Assembly: GCA_013289825.1 (NCBI GenBank)
Contig: JABCZF010000016.1
Location: 37,587 to 101,586, forward strand
Direction: 5' to 3'
From: Acidobacteriota bacterium
Lineage (GTDB): Bacteria > Acidobacteriota > Terriglobia > Acidiferrales > UBA7541
Length of the DNA stretch: 64,000 nt
Part shown: positions 44,415 to 53,430 of the stretch, piece after piece
Layout of the letters: each line of letters begins with the position of its first letter
How positions within the stretch are numbered: the stretch's first letter is position 1
Made by a program: the position numbers and the translations under genes
The notes under the pieces: model-generated
Database searches by the model: none
What the model was told of the DNA's origin: nothing
Seen by the model: the letters and a program-made list of their open reading frames with translations, nothing else

Positions 44415-44936
44415 CTACCAACCTTTCTGTTTTCGCAATTCGGTGATGTGCGCAGTGTGGTGTTTTCCGTGCCATTCATAGAGGAAAAGGAGCCAATCGA
44501 CGGTTCGTTCGCCATGCTCCGGATGCACCAGAACACGCGCGAAATGCTCCGGCTCGAGAGACCGCCACAAACGGTTCCAGCGGGCGTGCACCGAATCGAG
44601 AAGAGTCTGTGAACTCTCGATGGGCGCCGCCTTGGAATCCGCAAGCTCGGCCCAAGCAGCTTCGTCATAAGGCTTGATGGTCGGCTTGTCCTCCGTGAGG
44701 GCGAGTTTCAGACGCACATAGGCATTCACATGGCTGTCTGGGACGTGATGGACGACCTGGCGCACGGTCCATCCGCTCTCGCGATAGGGCGTATCCAGTT
44801 GCGCATCATCCAGTCCCTCGACGGCCCCGCGCAATTTGGCGGGCAGTGAGGCCAGCTCGTTGATGGCCTCTTGGCGTCGTTCCGGCGTCACTTCGGCGGG
44901 CAACGCGAATTTTCCAATGGGATAGCGTGGATCCAT
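44415..44936 (-). CDS. YfiT/DinB-like putative metal-dependent hydrolase
   Basis: A 173-residue four-helix-bundle protein of the DinB/YfiT family. It begins with the YfiT-type PRYPIGKF and carries the metal-ligand pattern: VRQVVHHVPDSH near residue 62-70 and LYEWHGKHHTAHI near the C-terminus (two or three His). Related proteins are nickel- or zinc-binding and include thiol-S-transferases for bacillithiol or mycothiol, but the substrate here is unknown. The start ATG at 44936 follows GGAGAGAATCAC. The gene is divergent from trxB, which sits 227 bp away. Confidence 0.88.
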   Translation of the reverse strand: MDPRYPIGKFALPAEVTPERRQEAINELASLPAKLRGAVEGLDDAQLDTPYRESGWTVRQVVHHVPDSHVNAYVRLKLALTEDKPTIKPYDEAAWAELADSKAAPIESSQTLLDSVHARWNRLWRSLEPEHFARVLVHPEHGERTVDWLLFLYEWHGKHHTAHITELRKQKGW

Positions 44937-45079
44937 GTGATTCTCTCCTTGGGCAACCTCGATCTTCCGTTCGCTGATGATTGGAACTATAGCCTCGGCC
45001 GTCTCGAGTGGTCAACGCGACGCGATAAAAGTAACTTTCCAATTTGGACGCTTCGCCGTCCGGTCCGCGAGGAAGGGGA

Positions 45080-45088
45080 TGCTACAAT
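45080..45088 (+). promoter_or_regulatory. Extended -10 promoter element before trxB
   Basis: TGCTACAAT matches an extended -10 element (TG one base before TACAAT), 75 bp upstream of the trxB ATG. No recognisable -35 box is at normal spacing, which is usual for this promoter class. Confidence 0.35.
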
Positions 45089-45163
45089 ACCGAACTCCGG
45101 GCCGCAGCGAACACTTGTATCGGACGGGCGCGCTGCTGAATCTAATAGCTGGAGACCATCGGA

Positions 45164-46084
45164 ATGCACAATGTAGTGATTATCGGCAGTGGCTGCGCCG
45201 GCCTCACCGCCGCGATCTACGCTGCGCGCGCGAATCTGAAGCCCTTGGTGATTGACGGCCGTGAACAGGGCGGCCAGCTGGCTCTCACCACGCACGTCGA
45301 GAACTATCCCGGCTTTCCCGACGGCATCCTGGGGCCAGAGCTCATCGAGAATATGCGCAAGCAGGCGCAGAGATTCGGCGCGGAATTCAAAGCAGGAGCC
45401 GTGAACGAGGTGGACCTTACGCATCGTCCGTTCAAGATCACCGCTGGCAAAGACACCTACGAGGCCAAGGCGCTGATCGTTGCCGCCGGCGCCACCGCAC
45501 GTTTGTTGGGACTGGCAGGCGAACACGACTTGATCGGCCGTGGCCTTTCGACCTGCGCGACCTGTGATGGCTACTTCTTTCGCGAGAAGGCCATCGCGGT
45601 GGTCGGCGGGGGTGACTCCGCGATGGAAGAGGCCAATTTTCTGACACGCTACGCCAGCAAGGTCTACCTCATCCACCGGCGCAAAGAATTTCGTGCCTCC
45701 AAAATCATGATTGATCGCGTTCGAGCCAACCCCAAGGTCGAAGTTGTCATTCCTGCGATTGTTGAGGAAATTCACGCTCCGAACGGTCACGTCACCGGCG
45801 TGCGCGTGCGCAATCCGGAAGGACAAGAAAGTACGGAAATTGCCCTCGACGGAGTATTCGTGGCCATCGGGCACGATCCCAACTCGACCGTTTTCAAGGG
45901 CCAGCTGGAGATGGACAGCAATGGCTACCTCATTTCCAACCACGGCAGCCTGACCTCCGTTCCCGGCGTATTCGTCGCCGGAGATGTGCAGGACCATCGT
46001 TATCGTCAGGCTGTCACCGCCGCAGGCTCCGGCTGTATGGCCGCCTTGGACGCGGAAAAGTTCCTGGAAGGACACACGGACTAG
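45164..46084 (+). CDS. trxB: Thioredoxin reductase
   Basis: FAD- and NADPH-dependent reduction of thioredoxin in the cytoplasm. The 306 residues show the FAD-binding motif GSGCAGLTAAIYAARA, the redox-active CATCDG (about residues 131-134), the NADPH motif VGGGDSAMEEA, and the closing FAD motif PGVFVAGDVQD. Length and motif order are those of low-molecular-weight bacterial TrxB. A GGTG-free leader precedes the ATG at 45164; the upstream GGAGA at 45151 is a reasonable ribosome-binding site. It is followed 34 bp later by proline dehydrogenase. Confidence 0.96.
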   Translation: MHNVVIIGSGCAGLTAAIYAARANLKPLVIDGREQGGQLALTTHVENYPGFPDGILGPELIENMRKQAQRFGAEFKAGAVNEVDLTHRPFKITAGKDTYEAKALIVAAGATARLLGLAGEHDLIGRGLSTCATCDGYFFREKAIAVVGGGDSAMEEANFLTRYASKVYLIHRRKEFRASKIMIDRVRANPKVEVVIPAIVEEIHAPNGHVTGVRVRNPEGQESTEIALDGVFVAIGHDPNSTVFKGQLEMDSNGYLISNHGSLTSVPGVFVAGDVQDHRYRQAVTAAGSGCMAALDAEKFLEGHTD

Positions 46085-46118
46085 TCCGAAAGGATTTACA
46101 CGGGCATAATCATATTCG

Positions 46119-47030
46119 ATGCTCCGAGCGACGCTTCTCAAGCTCTCTGAAAGTCCCCGCTTCGCCAAATGGGTTACCTCCAATGGCACCACGCGCCGCA
46201 TGGCGCGCCGCTTCGTGGCTGGCGAGACGCTCGACGAAGCCATCACCGCCGCCCGCGCCTGCAACAGCGCCGGAATGCTCGCCAGCCTGGATTATCTGGG
46301 AGAAAACTGTTCGACCACCGCGGACGCCCAGCGCGCTCGCGACGCTTACCTCGGAATATTCGAACGCATTGACCGCGAAAAGATCCACGCCAACGTTTCA
46401 TGCAAATTGACGCAACTCGGCTTGGACCTGAATGTCGAGTTTTGCGAGGGCCTGGTGCTTTCCATCGCGGAACGCGCTGCCGCTTATGACAATTTTCTGC
46501 GTGTTGATATGGAAAGCTCGGTCTACACGCAGCGCACCGTCGAACTCGTCAAGCGCGCGCGTTCAAGCACGCCCGCAGTGGGCACCGTGATTCAAACCTA
46601 TCTTTATCGCAGCGAAACCGACGTCCAGGATCTGCTGGCCTACGGTTGCCGGATCCGTCTATGCAAGGGCGCCTATAAAGAATCCTCGGACCTCGCCTAC
46701 CCTCGCAAAAGAGACACGGATTTCAACTACATCCGTTTGATGAAAATTCTTTTGGCCAGCGGCTTTTACCACGGAATCGCCACGCACGACCCGCGCATGA
46801 TCGCGGAAACCATTCGCTGGGCAGCCGCCAGGCAGATTTCCAAAGACGATTTCGAGTTTCAGATGCTGTACGGCGTGCGCACCGACTTGCAGCGCATGCT
46901 TGTGAAAGATGGCTATCGCCTGCGTATCTACATCCCCTACGGCAACGACTGGTTCCCGTATTTCATGCGCCGCCTTGCCGAGCGCCCCGCCAACCTCGGT
47001 TTCTTTATCCGGAGCTTTTTGCATTCGTAG
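46119..47030 (+). CDS. Proline dehydrogenase, monofunctional
   Basis: FAD-dependent oxidation of L-proline to pyrroline-5-carboxylate, feeding electrons to the quinone pool. The 303-residue length fits the single-domain family. Signature blocks are DMESSVYTQRTVEL, CRIRLCKGAYKESSDLAYP and the C-terminal active-site helix MRRLAERPANLGFFIRSF (two Arg residues bind the proline carboxylate). No P5C dehydrogenase gene is in the window. The gene lies downstream of trxB on the same strand; a functional link is not evident beyond redox balance. Confidence 0.94.
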   Translation: MLRATLLKLSESPRFAKWVTSNGTTRRMARRFVAGETLDEAITAARACNSAGMLASLDYLGENCSTTADAQRARDAYLGIFERIDREKIHANVSCKLTQLGLDLNVEFCEGLVLSIAERAAAYDNFLRVDMESSVYTQRTVELVKRARSSTPAVGTVIQTYLYRSETDVQDLLAYGCRIRLCKGAYKESSDLAYPRKRDTDFNYIRLMKILLASGFYHGIATHDPRMIAETIRWAAARQISKDDFEFQMLYGVRTDLQRMLVKDGYRLRIYIPYGNDWFPYFMRRLAERPANLGFFIRSFLHS

Positions 47031-47043
47031 CGCTCACCGTGCC

Positions 47044-47700
47044 TCACTGCTTGCGGCAAACGGTCACGCCATCGCGTAGCGGGATCAGCACCGAATACAA
47101 TTCTCGAGAGGCATACACCAGCCGGTTGAATTCCTGCACGCCCAGGGTCCGAGCATCATCGGCGGAGGCCGGCCGCGCCGCTTTGCCTGACCACAGGGTA
47201 TTGTCCGTGATGAACAATCCTCCCCGCCGCAGCTTCGGCAGGGCCGCTCGTAACGCATCAGGGTATTGGTGCTTGTCGACGTCGTTGAAGATCAGGTCAA
47301 ACTTTCCAGAAGTTTTCTTGAGCAATTCGAGCGCGTCGCCCACCTGAACATCAATGCGCTTCGCCACTCCCGCCCGCCGGAAATACTCGCGCGCCCGCTG
47401 CGCGTTCGCGGGATCTCCGTCGGTGTAGTGCACTTTTCCTTTTGGTCCGGTCGCGCGCGCCAGCCATATTGTCGAATAGCCGATCGCTGAGCCCATCTCA
47501 AAAATGCGTTTGGCGCCGGAAACTTCGACGAACAACGCCAGCAAGCGCGCCACCGCTGGCCCTATGATCGGCACGCGGTGCTCTTCGGCATACTGCTCCA
47601 TTTCGCTGACGACCGCGTCCCGCTCCGGCAGCAATTCGTACAGATACTGCTCGACGTCATCCTGGATGTAGTCACTGCGCAAGTTCGCCGCGCGAATCAT
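47044..47700 (-). CDS. SAM-dependent O-methyltransferase, class I
   Basis: Cytoplasmic methyltransferase of 218 residues, similar to the caffeoyl-CoA/catechol O-methyltransferase family. Seen: the SAM-binding motif FEMGSAIGYSTIWLARA, the acidic end of beta-2 (TDGDPANAQRA), the metal and substrate segment FDLIFNDVDKHQYPDAL, and GGLFITDNTLWSGK. The start overlaps the stop region of the UPF0173 gene by four bases, so the two are translationally coupled. Its acceptor is unknown. Confidence 0.9.
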   Translation of the reverse strand: MIRAANLRSDYIQDDVEQYLYELLPERDAVVSEMEQYAEEHRVPIIGPAVARLLALFVEVSGAKRIFEMGSAIGYSTIWLARATGPKGKVHYTDGDPANAQRAREYFRRAGVAKRIDVQVGDALELLKKTSGKFDLIFNDVDKHQYPDALRAALPKLRRGGLFITDNTLWSGKAARPASADDARTLGVQEFNRLVYASRELYSVLIPLRDGVTVCRKQ

Positions 47701-48410
47701 AGGCTTTCTCCCGGTTTGAGCGCATGAATCTCCAGCCCCGCAATTTCCGGTGTTTCCCGCCTCAGTCCATCCACGGTGCCGGTTAGAAACGGGAATGTGG
47801 CATAGTGCATGGGGATAACGTGCTTCACCCCGAGCAAGCGGATGGCATAGGCCGCCTCGCGCGGTCCCATCGTGAAGCGATCGCCGATGGGCAGCATCGC
47901 CAGTGCGGGCTTGTATAGCTCCGCGATAAGCTTCATGTCTCCGAACAATGCCGTGTCTCCCGCATGATAAATCGTGAATCCTCCCGGCATCCGAATCACG
48001 TAGCCTGCCGGCTCACCGCCATAATAGCGTACGCCGTTTTCATCGATAGAATTCGAGTGAAACGCATGCGTCATGGTCACTTCAAACTCGCCAGCCTTTT
48101 GCGAACCACCTTTTCCCATCGGGCAGGTTTCCTCTCTAAATCCCTTGCTTTCGATCCACAGGCACGTCTCGAAGATCGCCACAATCTTCGGCTTGTGCTG
48201 CTTCGCGAGCGCCAGCAGGTCGCCCAAGTGGTCCCCGTGCGCATGCGTAAGGAAAATTACATCCAGGCGCGGTACGCTTTTCAACGCTGCCGGGCACACC
48301 GGATTGGTCATCACCCACGGATCGATGATCGCCACTTGCCCCGACGGCGTCGTCAGCGAAAACGTGCTATGCCCAAAGTAGGTAATTCGATGGCCCTGCA
48401 AATCGAGCAT
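47697..48410 (-). CDS. UPF0173 metal-dependent hydrolase (metallo-beta-lactamase fold)
   Basis: A 237-residue cytoplasmic hydrolase of the UPF0173 family. It has the metallo-beta-lactamase motif THAHGDHLGD, the later His in HAGDTALFGD and MHYATFP near the end, which together form the metal site. The family start, HRITYFGHSTFSLTTPSG, is intact. It is the first gene of a two-gene operon with the O-methyltransferase. Substrate unknown for the family. Confidence 0.92.
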   Translation of the reverse strand: MLDLQGHRITYFGHSTFSLTTPSGQVAIIDPWVMTNPVCPAALKSVPRLDVIFLTHAHGDHLGDLLALAKQHKPKIVAIFETCLWIESKGFREETCPMGKGGSQKAGEFEVTMTHAFHSNSIDENGVRYYGGEPAGYVIRMPGGFTIYHAGDTALFGDMKLIAELYKPALAMLPIGDRFTMGPREAAYAIRLLGVKHVIPMHYATFPFLTGTVDGLRRETPEIAGLEIHALKPGESL

Positions 48411-48451
48411 CAGATCTCCCCCCTATTTTCGTTTCCCTTTGAACCGAAGGG

Positions 48452-48985
48452 CTACTTTTCCAGCGAGGCTGCGGAGCCACGGCCCGCCAGCAGTCCGCGG
48501 ATCGCCTCTTCATACTGTTCCCGGCCCTTCTCGCCAATAAAATGTCCCACTTGCCGGCCATCCTTGGCATAAAAGACGGACACCGGCATCGTCCCAGTCC
48601 ACCCCGCCAGCACGGATTGTCTAAATTCGGCCTCCGCTCCGGGAATCTTGCGGTAGTTCGGGAAAACTGGTTTGTACCGTGCCAGGAACCGCCGCATCAA
48701 AATCAGGTCCCCGTCGTCATCCATGCTTACGCCCACGACCTGCAGTCCCTTTGCCGCATACTGTTTCGCCAGTTCATTCAGCATGGGGTATTCATCGCGG
48801 CAGGGCTCACAATATGTCGCCCAGAAGTTCACCAGCAGCGCTTTCCCGTGGTTTTGTTCCAGGATCTTTTGGAACCCCTGTATATCGATCATTTCAGGAT
48901 CGCGCGGCGCTTTGGCTTCGGGCGCCGCAAGCGCGGTCCCAGCGGCCAACAACATCATTGCGGCTATGGCAGTCCGTATCTTCAT
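48452..48985 (-). CDS. TlpA/ResA-like thioredoxin-fold protein, exported
   Basis: Periplasmic thiol-disulfide protein of 177 residues. The ATG at 48985 is chosen because GGGGAAGG lies upstream and the signal peptide (TAIAAMMLLAAGTALA, cleavage before APEAK) starts right there; earlier in-frame codons do not add family sequence. The active site is CEPC in NFWATYCEPCRDE, and the cis-Pro is in TGTMPVSVFY. Proteins of this type reduce apocytochrome c or other exported cysteines. Fe and ferredoxin genes lie nearby but on the opposite strand. Confidence 0.9.
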   Translation of the reverse strand: MKIRTAIAAMMLLAAGTALAAPEAKAPRDPEMIDIQGFQKILEQNHGKALLVNFWATYCEPCRDEYPMLNELAKQYAAKGLQVVGVSMDDDGDLILMRRFLARYKPVFPNYRKIPGAEAEFRQSVLAGWTGTMPVSVFYAKDGRQVGHFIGEKGREQYEEAIRGLLAGRGSAASLEK

Positions 48986-49067
48986 CGGTGTACCTTCCCC
49001 AACCATTCTAGCTTCATGTGCGCAGGTTGAGAATCCTCCCCTCGCACAGTACAATCAATGCAGTCGC

Positions 49068-49097
49068 TTGTTGGCCCCGGCAGGGGCGTGGTATAAG
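49068..49097 (+). promoter_or_regulatory. Candidate promoter of the ferredoxin gene
   Basis: TTGTTG at 49068-49073 and TATAAG at 49092-49097 are 18 bp apart. The ferredoxin ATG is 67 bp downstream, with AAAGGAG before it. Confidence 0.4.
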
Positions 49098-49164
49098 AAA
49101 ATTCCACCGGGCGCTTCCATTCCCCGGAAGACCTCGGCCCGTTGTCCGAGCAAAGGAGATTTGA

Positions 49165-49428
49165 ATGGCTTACGTAATCGCTGAGCCCTGCATCGGCACA
49201 AAAGACACCGCCTGCGTGGACGTCTGTCCCGTTGATTGCATCCACCCCCGCAAGGATGAGCCGGAGCATGAAAAGGTCACACAGCTCTATATCAATCCCA
49301 CGGAATGCATCGACTGTGGCGCCTGCGTCCCGGTCTGCCCCGTAACCGCGATCTTCGCTTTGGAAGACCTGCCGGAGAAGTGGCATAGCTTCACGCCGGT
49401 CAACGCAGACTTCTACACGGCGAAATAA
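49165..49428 (+). CDS. Ferredoxin with two Fe-S cluster motifs (7Fe-type)
   Basis: A small electron carrier of 87 residues. The first cluster segment is C9-x7-C17-x3-C21-x3-CP-C-type, with the spacing CIGTKDTACVDVCPVDC typical of 7Fe/8Fe ferredoxins, and the second is CIDCGACVPVCPVTAIF. The start YVIAEPCIGTKD is as in FdxA. The extended first spacer fits the [3Fe-4S]/[4Fe-4S] class, but the cluster types cannot be told with certainty. The ATG has AAAGGAG in front. It is convergent with an Rrf2 regulator gene and shares a terminator with it. Confidence 0.93.
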   Translation: MAYVIAEPCIGTKDTACVDVCPVDCIHPRKDEPEHEKVTQLYINPTECIDCGACVPVCPVTAIFALEDLPEKWHSFTPVNADFYTAK

Positions 49429-49461
49429 CCCGACCCATTGTCACGAATTAAAAGCCCACCG

Positions 49462-49490
49462 CGGCACGCCGAGGCGTGCCGTTTCATTTT
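49462..49490. terminator. Rho-independent terminator after ferredoxin, shared with the Rrf2 gene
   Basis: CGGCACGCC (49462-49470) and GGCGTGCCG (49473-49481) form a perfect 9-bp stem with a 2-4-base loop, followed on the plus strand by TTTCATTTT. On the minus strand the hairpin lies directly after the Rrf2 stop codon and is followed by a TTTTAATT run. Confidence 0.75.
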
Positions 49491-49948
49491 GGCTCGGCTT
49501 GCAGCCGCACGGTTTCCGTCCGCCGCACCGCGCCATTCAAGGTCCGCTTGCGCACCTCCCCGAACGAAGTCGCAAACAGAATTTGCTCCACCGCCCCCTG
49601 AACATCCTTCCAAATCTGTTTCAGTCCACAGCTTTCTCCCTCTACGCATACCCCGCCCATTGCTTCGTTGTGCACGCAACTGGATTCCGCGAAGGCCCCA
49701 TCAACCACTCGCAACACCGCCCCCACGGAAATCTCCTCGGGCGCCCGCGCCAGCGTATAGCCGCCGCGCACGCCTCGCCGGCTCTCTAGAATGCCGCCGC
49801 GCTTCAATTCCAGCAGAATTTGCTCCAGGTACTTCAGGGGAATGTGATGCCGCTCGGCAATCTCGTGGATGGTTACCACTTCAGGATACTGAAGGCTCAG
49901 GTGCAGCACCGCTTGGGTGGCGTATTCGCCCTTTGCTGTAACTCGCAT
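49484..49948 (-). CDS. Rrf2-family transcriptional regulator
   Basis: A 154-residue winged-helix regulator of the Rrf2 family (IscR, NsrR, RsrR, CymR). The N-terminus RVTAKGEYATQAVLHLS and the recognition segment HEIAERHHIPLKYLEQILLE are characteristic. Three cysteines follow in the cluster-binding loop: C-x9-C-x5-C (SSCVHNEAMGGVCVEGESC), a spacing suited to binding an Fe-S cluster, so it may sense iron, NO or redox state. It stands next to a ferredoxin gene. It could act on the divergent GH57 gene or its own promoter; no operator was established. Confidence 0.92.
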   Translation of the reverse strand: MRVTAKGEYATQAVLHLSLQYPEVVTIHEIAERHHIPLKYLEQILLELKRGGILESRRGVRGGYTLARAPEEISVGAVLRVVDGAFAESSCVHNEAMGGVCVEGESCGLKQIWKDVQGAVEQILFATSFGEVRKRTLNGAVRRTETVRLQAEPK

Positions 49949-50153
49949 CGTGCACTCTATTCCTTGGCTAGCCTTTCACACGCGCGAAGGTGTGTCAATC
50001 TCCGCTGCCGGCTCAGGCCGCCAGGGCCGTCCCAGGGACGAGACCACCCTGCGTCAGGGCCCCAGGCCTTCAAGCCTTCAGCGCAATTTTCTCATCTCTT
50101 GAATCGGAAATGTTGCGCCGCACGGTATGATGTTTCGGAGCAAAATTGTCGCC

Positions 50154-52292
50154 ATGCCAGAGCGCTTTCATCTTGTCCTCCTGATTCATGCCCACCAGCC
50201 ATGTGGCAATTTCGGCCACGTGCTCGAAAAGGCCTTCAAAGACTCCTATCTGCCTTTCGTCGAACTCCTCGAGAAACATCCGGGCGTCCACATGGGCCTT
50301 CATTATTCCGGCCCGCTACTCACCTGGATCGAAGAGCACCGTCCCGAGTATTTCACCCGGCTGAAAGCTCTGGTCAGCTCTGGACAGGTCGAACTGATCG
50401 GCGGCGGCTTCTACGAACCGATCCTTATCTCCATCCCGCCCGAGGATCAGCGCGAGCAAATCACGCGCCTAGCCACCTATCTTGAAAAACATTTTGGCCG
50501 TCGCCCGACGGGCGCCTGGATCGCAGAGCGCGTTTGGGAGCCACAGCTGCCCTCCGCGCTAGGCGCTGCTGCAGTCAGCTACACTCTCGTCGACGACATC
50601 CATTTCCTTTCCGCCGGCTTCGAGCCCGAGGAACTCTTCGGCGCCTACATCGCCGAAGACCGCGGCCAAAGCGTCTGGCTCTTTCCCGGCCAAAAAGCCC
50701 TCCGGTATTTTATCCCGTTTGGCAAGGTCGAAGAGGTGCTCACCTACCTGCGCGACGCCGCGGCTCGCTATCCCGGTGGAGTTGCCGCCATGGGCGATGA
50801 CATGGAAAAATTCGGCGTCTGGCCCGGCACCAACGCTCATTGCTACCAAGACGGCTGGCTCGAAGATTTCTTCACCGCCCTCGAGAAAAACTCCTCCTGG
50901 CTGCGCGTCTCCACCCCCAGTGAATACCTCGCCGATCACTCGCCTTTGGGACGTGCCGATCTTCCCACCGCCTCTTATACCGAAATGATGGAGTGGGTTT
51001 TGCCCACGCGTGTCCGTCAGCGTTACCATGCGGTCCAAAAAGAGTTCGCCGCGCGCCCCGAGATCCTCTCGTTCCTCCGCGGCGGCTCATGGCGCGGTTT
51101 CTTCCGCAAGTACGCCGAATCCAACCTGCTCCACAAGAAAATGCTGCGCGTCTCCGCCCGCATCGCGGCGACTCCCGCGCGACACGGCAGCTCAAAAGCA
51201 ACCGATGAGCTGATCCACGCCCGCGATCTCTTGCACCGTGCGCAATGCAACGACGCCTACTGGCACGGCATCTTCGGCGGCCTGTATGCCCCGCATCTTC
51301 GCACCGAGCTTTGGCGCAATTTGATTCGCGCCGAAGCTATTGCCGACCGGCAGACCGCCGGCGCCCTCTATCCGCGCGTCGAATTGCTGGACTACGACGC
51401 CGACGGCGCTCATGAGCATCTCTTCACCGCGACCGAATACCAGGCTTTGCTCAAACCGACGGATGGCGGCACGCTCGCCGCTTTCGATTTTCGCCCCGCT
51501 GCCGCGACCCTTATCAATTCCATTCAGCGCAGACCCGAGGCTTACCACGCCCGCCTGCGCGAAGCCGCGAAAACGGCCGTGCCCGGCGCGGTCGCCTCCA
51601 TTCACGAGCAGACGCTCGTCAAAGAGCCGGGTCTTGAACGTTTTCTCCGCTACGACCGCTGGCCTCGCCACGCGTTCCGGGTTTTGCTCTACGACCCCGC
51701 TCGCACGCAGGCCGAATATCAGATGCTCGAACTACAGGAAGATCCGGGATTTGCCGGCGGCGCCTTTCACGTCAAATCCTCCTCCGCCAACGATGCGCAG
51801 CTGATTTACGAAGACGAACTGAGGGTCGCTGCGAAAGGTGAGTTTGCCGCCCCGAGGCTCTCCCTTGCTAAACGATTCTCTTTCGGCCCCGCCCCGAACG
51901 GTTGCGAAGTCGGCTGCGAGATCGGTCTAAAGCTCAAGCAGCCCCTCCCCAAGCCCCTCGCCGTCGGCCTCGAATCGGTCATCAATCTGCTCGCTCCCGC
52001 CGAACCCGACCGTTTTTTTGAAACGTCCGGGGGACCCCAAAATCTTCGCTTCAGCGGCATCCTGCCGGGTCCGCTGCTCCGCATGGAAGACGGCTGGCAG
52101 CGCTTCCGCATCACTCTGCACGCGCCCGGCGCAAAGGAATTTTGGGTGGCTCCCATTGAAACGGTTTCCGAATCCGAGGAGGGTTTCGAACGTGTCTACC
52201 AGGGCTCTCAAATCCTCGCCATCTGGCATCCGCCCCTGGCGCCCGAAGAGCCATGGTTCGCTCGCCTCGTCTGGCGCATCGAATCTTTCTAG
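50154..52292 (+). CDS. Glycoside hydrolase family 57 glucanotransferase/amylase
   Basis: Predicted alpha-glucan active enzyme of 712 residues. The GH57 regions are readable: HAHQPCGNF (region 1), GAWIAERVWEPQLP with the nucleophile Glu (region 3), and AMGDDMEKFGVWPGT with the acid/base Asp (region 4). The C-terminal part (about 430-712) is a beta-rich domain as in the DUF1925/DUF1926 4-alpha-glucanotransferases. ATG 50154 is taken as the start since family sequence begins at once (ERFHLVLLIHAHQP); an ATG at 50127 would add nine residues. Neither has a strong ribosome-binding site. There is no signal peptide, so it probably acts on cytoplasmic glycogen or maltodextrin. Confidence 0.93.
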   Translation: MPERFHLVLLIHAHQPCGNFGHVLEKAFKDSYLPFVELLEKHPGVHMGLHYSGPLLTWIEEHRPEYFTRLKALVSSGQVELIGGGFYEPILISIPPEDQREQITRLATYLEKHFGRRPTGAWIAERVWEPQLPSALGAAAVSYTLVDDIHFLSAGFEPEELFGAYIAEDRGQSVWLFPGQKALRYFIPFGKVEEVLTYLRDAAARYPGGVAAMGDDMEKFGVWPGTNAHCYQDGWLEDFFTALEKNSSWLRVSTPSEYLADHSPLGRADLPTASYTEMMEWVLPTRVRQRYHAVQKEFAARPEILSFLRGGSWRGFFRKYAESNLLHKKMLRVSARIAATPARHGSSKATDELIHARDLLHRAQCNDAYWHGIFGGLYAPHLRTELWRNLIRAEAIADRQTAGALYPRVELLDYDADGAHEHLFTATEYQALLKPTDGGTLAAFDFRPAAATLINSIQRRPEAYHARLREAAKTAVPGAVASIHEQTLVKEPGLERFLRYDRWPRHAFRVLLYDPARTQAEYQMLELQEDPGFAGGAFHVKSSSANDAQLIYEDELRVAAKGEFAAPRLSLAKRFSFGPAPNGCEVGCEIGLKLKQPLPKPLAVGLESVINLLAPAEPDRFFETSGGPQNLRFSGILPGPLLRMEDGWQRFRITLHAPGAKEFWVAPIETVSESEEGFERVYQGSQILAIWHPPLAPEEPWFARLVWRIESF

Positions 52293-52359
52293 CGTTCGAT
52301 CCGAAAGAAAATGAACGAGCAGCTACCAGGGAGACCTATACGGTCGAAGGTAGAGAATC

Positions 52360-52384
52360 TGTAGGGGCGGAGCTTGCCCGCCCC
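52360..52384. repeat. TGTAGGGGCGG-type hairpin element, copy 1
   Basis: TGTA followed by a perfect 7-bp stem GGGGCGG/CCGCCCC (52364-52370 with 52378-52384) and a 7-base loop. It is between the convergent GH57 and egtD genes. The same 11-base start, TGTAGGGGCGG, recurs at 62089. Confidence 0.55.
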
Positions 52385-52433
52385 GGACACGCTAGCTTCT
52401 GTTAACAACAGCTTTTCCAGCCCCAACTTCAAA

Positions 52434-53402
52434 TCATTCCACGATCAACAGATTCTGCGCGAAGGGCCACTCCTGATCCACCCACTGGCCTTCGCATCGA
52501 AACCCGGTCCGCTGCGCCATTTCCGCAGCTTCGCCAATTCTGTATTTGTGCGAGCTCTCCGTCCAAATCGTTTCATCTTCATGCAGCGAAACGCGTAGCC
52601 CCGCCGCCGGAATCTCCACGCGCTGCCGGCATGTCGATCGCAAGTGCATCTCCATCCGCCGCTCCCTCGCGTTCCACCGCGCTTCGTGCCGGAAACATGC
52701 CAAATCGAAGTCCCCGCCGAGCTCCCGGTTAATCCTCGCCAGCAAATTCATATTGAACGCCGCTGTTACCCCAGCCGGATCGTCATAGGCCAGGATTTGA
52801 TCCACTACGTTTTTCTCGAGGTCCGTCCCCAAGAGCAAAGCGTCGCCCGGGCGCAAGGTGATACGCACGTTCCGCAAGAACTCCTCTCCAGCATCGCGAT
52901 CGAAATTCCCGATCGTGCTCCCGAGAAACAACACCAGTAAATGATCGCCGTCGGCGCGTCCGTCCGCCACTGTCCGCAAGCCTTCCAGGTACGGCTGTTC
53001 ATGCCCGACGATGCTCACCAGATCGATCTGCGCCAATTCCTTCTCGCACGCCGCCAGCGCCGAAGGCGAAATCTCAATAGGGAAGTAATAAGTCTTCTGT
53101 CGCCGCGAAAGCGCTTCCAAAATCCAGCGCGTCTTTTTTCCGCTTCCGCTCCCGAGCTCTGCGACGTGTATCGGCGATGGTAACAGCCCAACGATTTGGC
53201 GTGCATGTTTCTCGAGCAGCCGGGCATCTGCACGCGTCAGGCCGTATTCAGGCAAGACGCTGATGGCCTCAAACAACGCCGAACCCACCTCGTCATACAA
53301 ATACTTTGAAGGCAATTCTCTCTGCCCGCTCTTCGTCAGGCCGGCACGCACATCGGCTGCGAACTCCGACACATGTCTCGACGCAAGGGTTTCTATCAGC
53401 AT
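52434..53402 (-). CDS. egtD: L-histidine N(alpha)-methyltransferase
   Basis: Trimethylates histidine to hercynine, the first step of ergothioneine synthesis. The 322-residue chain has the start AADVRAGLTKSGQRELPSKYLYDEVG-type N-terminus, the SAM motif AELGSGSGKKTRWILEAL, and LVLFLGSTIGNFDRD and the closing EDETIWTESSHKYR segment, all characteristic of EgtD. The ATG at 53402 has AGGAG six bases upstream. It follows egtB by 28 bp on the same strand, in one operon. No egtC (amidase), egtA (gamma-Glu-Cys ligase) or egtE (C-S lyase) gene is in the window. Confidence 0.95.
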   Translation of the reverse strand: MLIETLASRHVSEFAADVRAGLTKSGQRELPSKYLYDEVGSALFEAISVLPEYGLTRADARLLEKHARQIVGLLPSPIHVAELGSGSGKKTRWILEALSRRQKTYYFPIEISPSALAACEKELAQIDLVSIVGHEQPYLEGLRTVADGRADGDHLLVLFLGSTIGNFDRDAGEEFLRNVRITLRPGDALLLGTDLEKNVVDQILAYDDPAGVTAAFNMNLLARINRELGGDFDLACFRHEARWNARERRMEMHLRSTCRQRVEIPAAGLRVSLHEDETIWTESSHKYRIGEAAEMAQRTGFRCEGQWVDQEWPFAQNLLIVE

Positions 53403-53430
53403 GTCGTCTCCTAAGGCCCGGGATTTCTTG

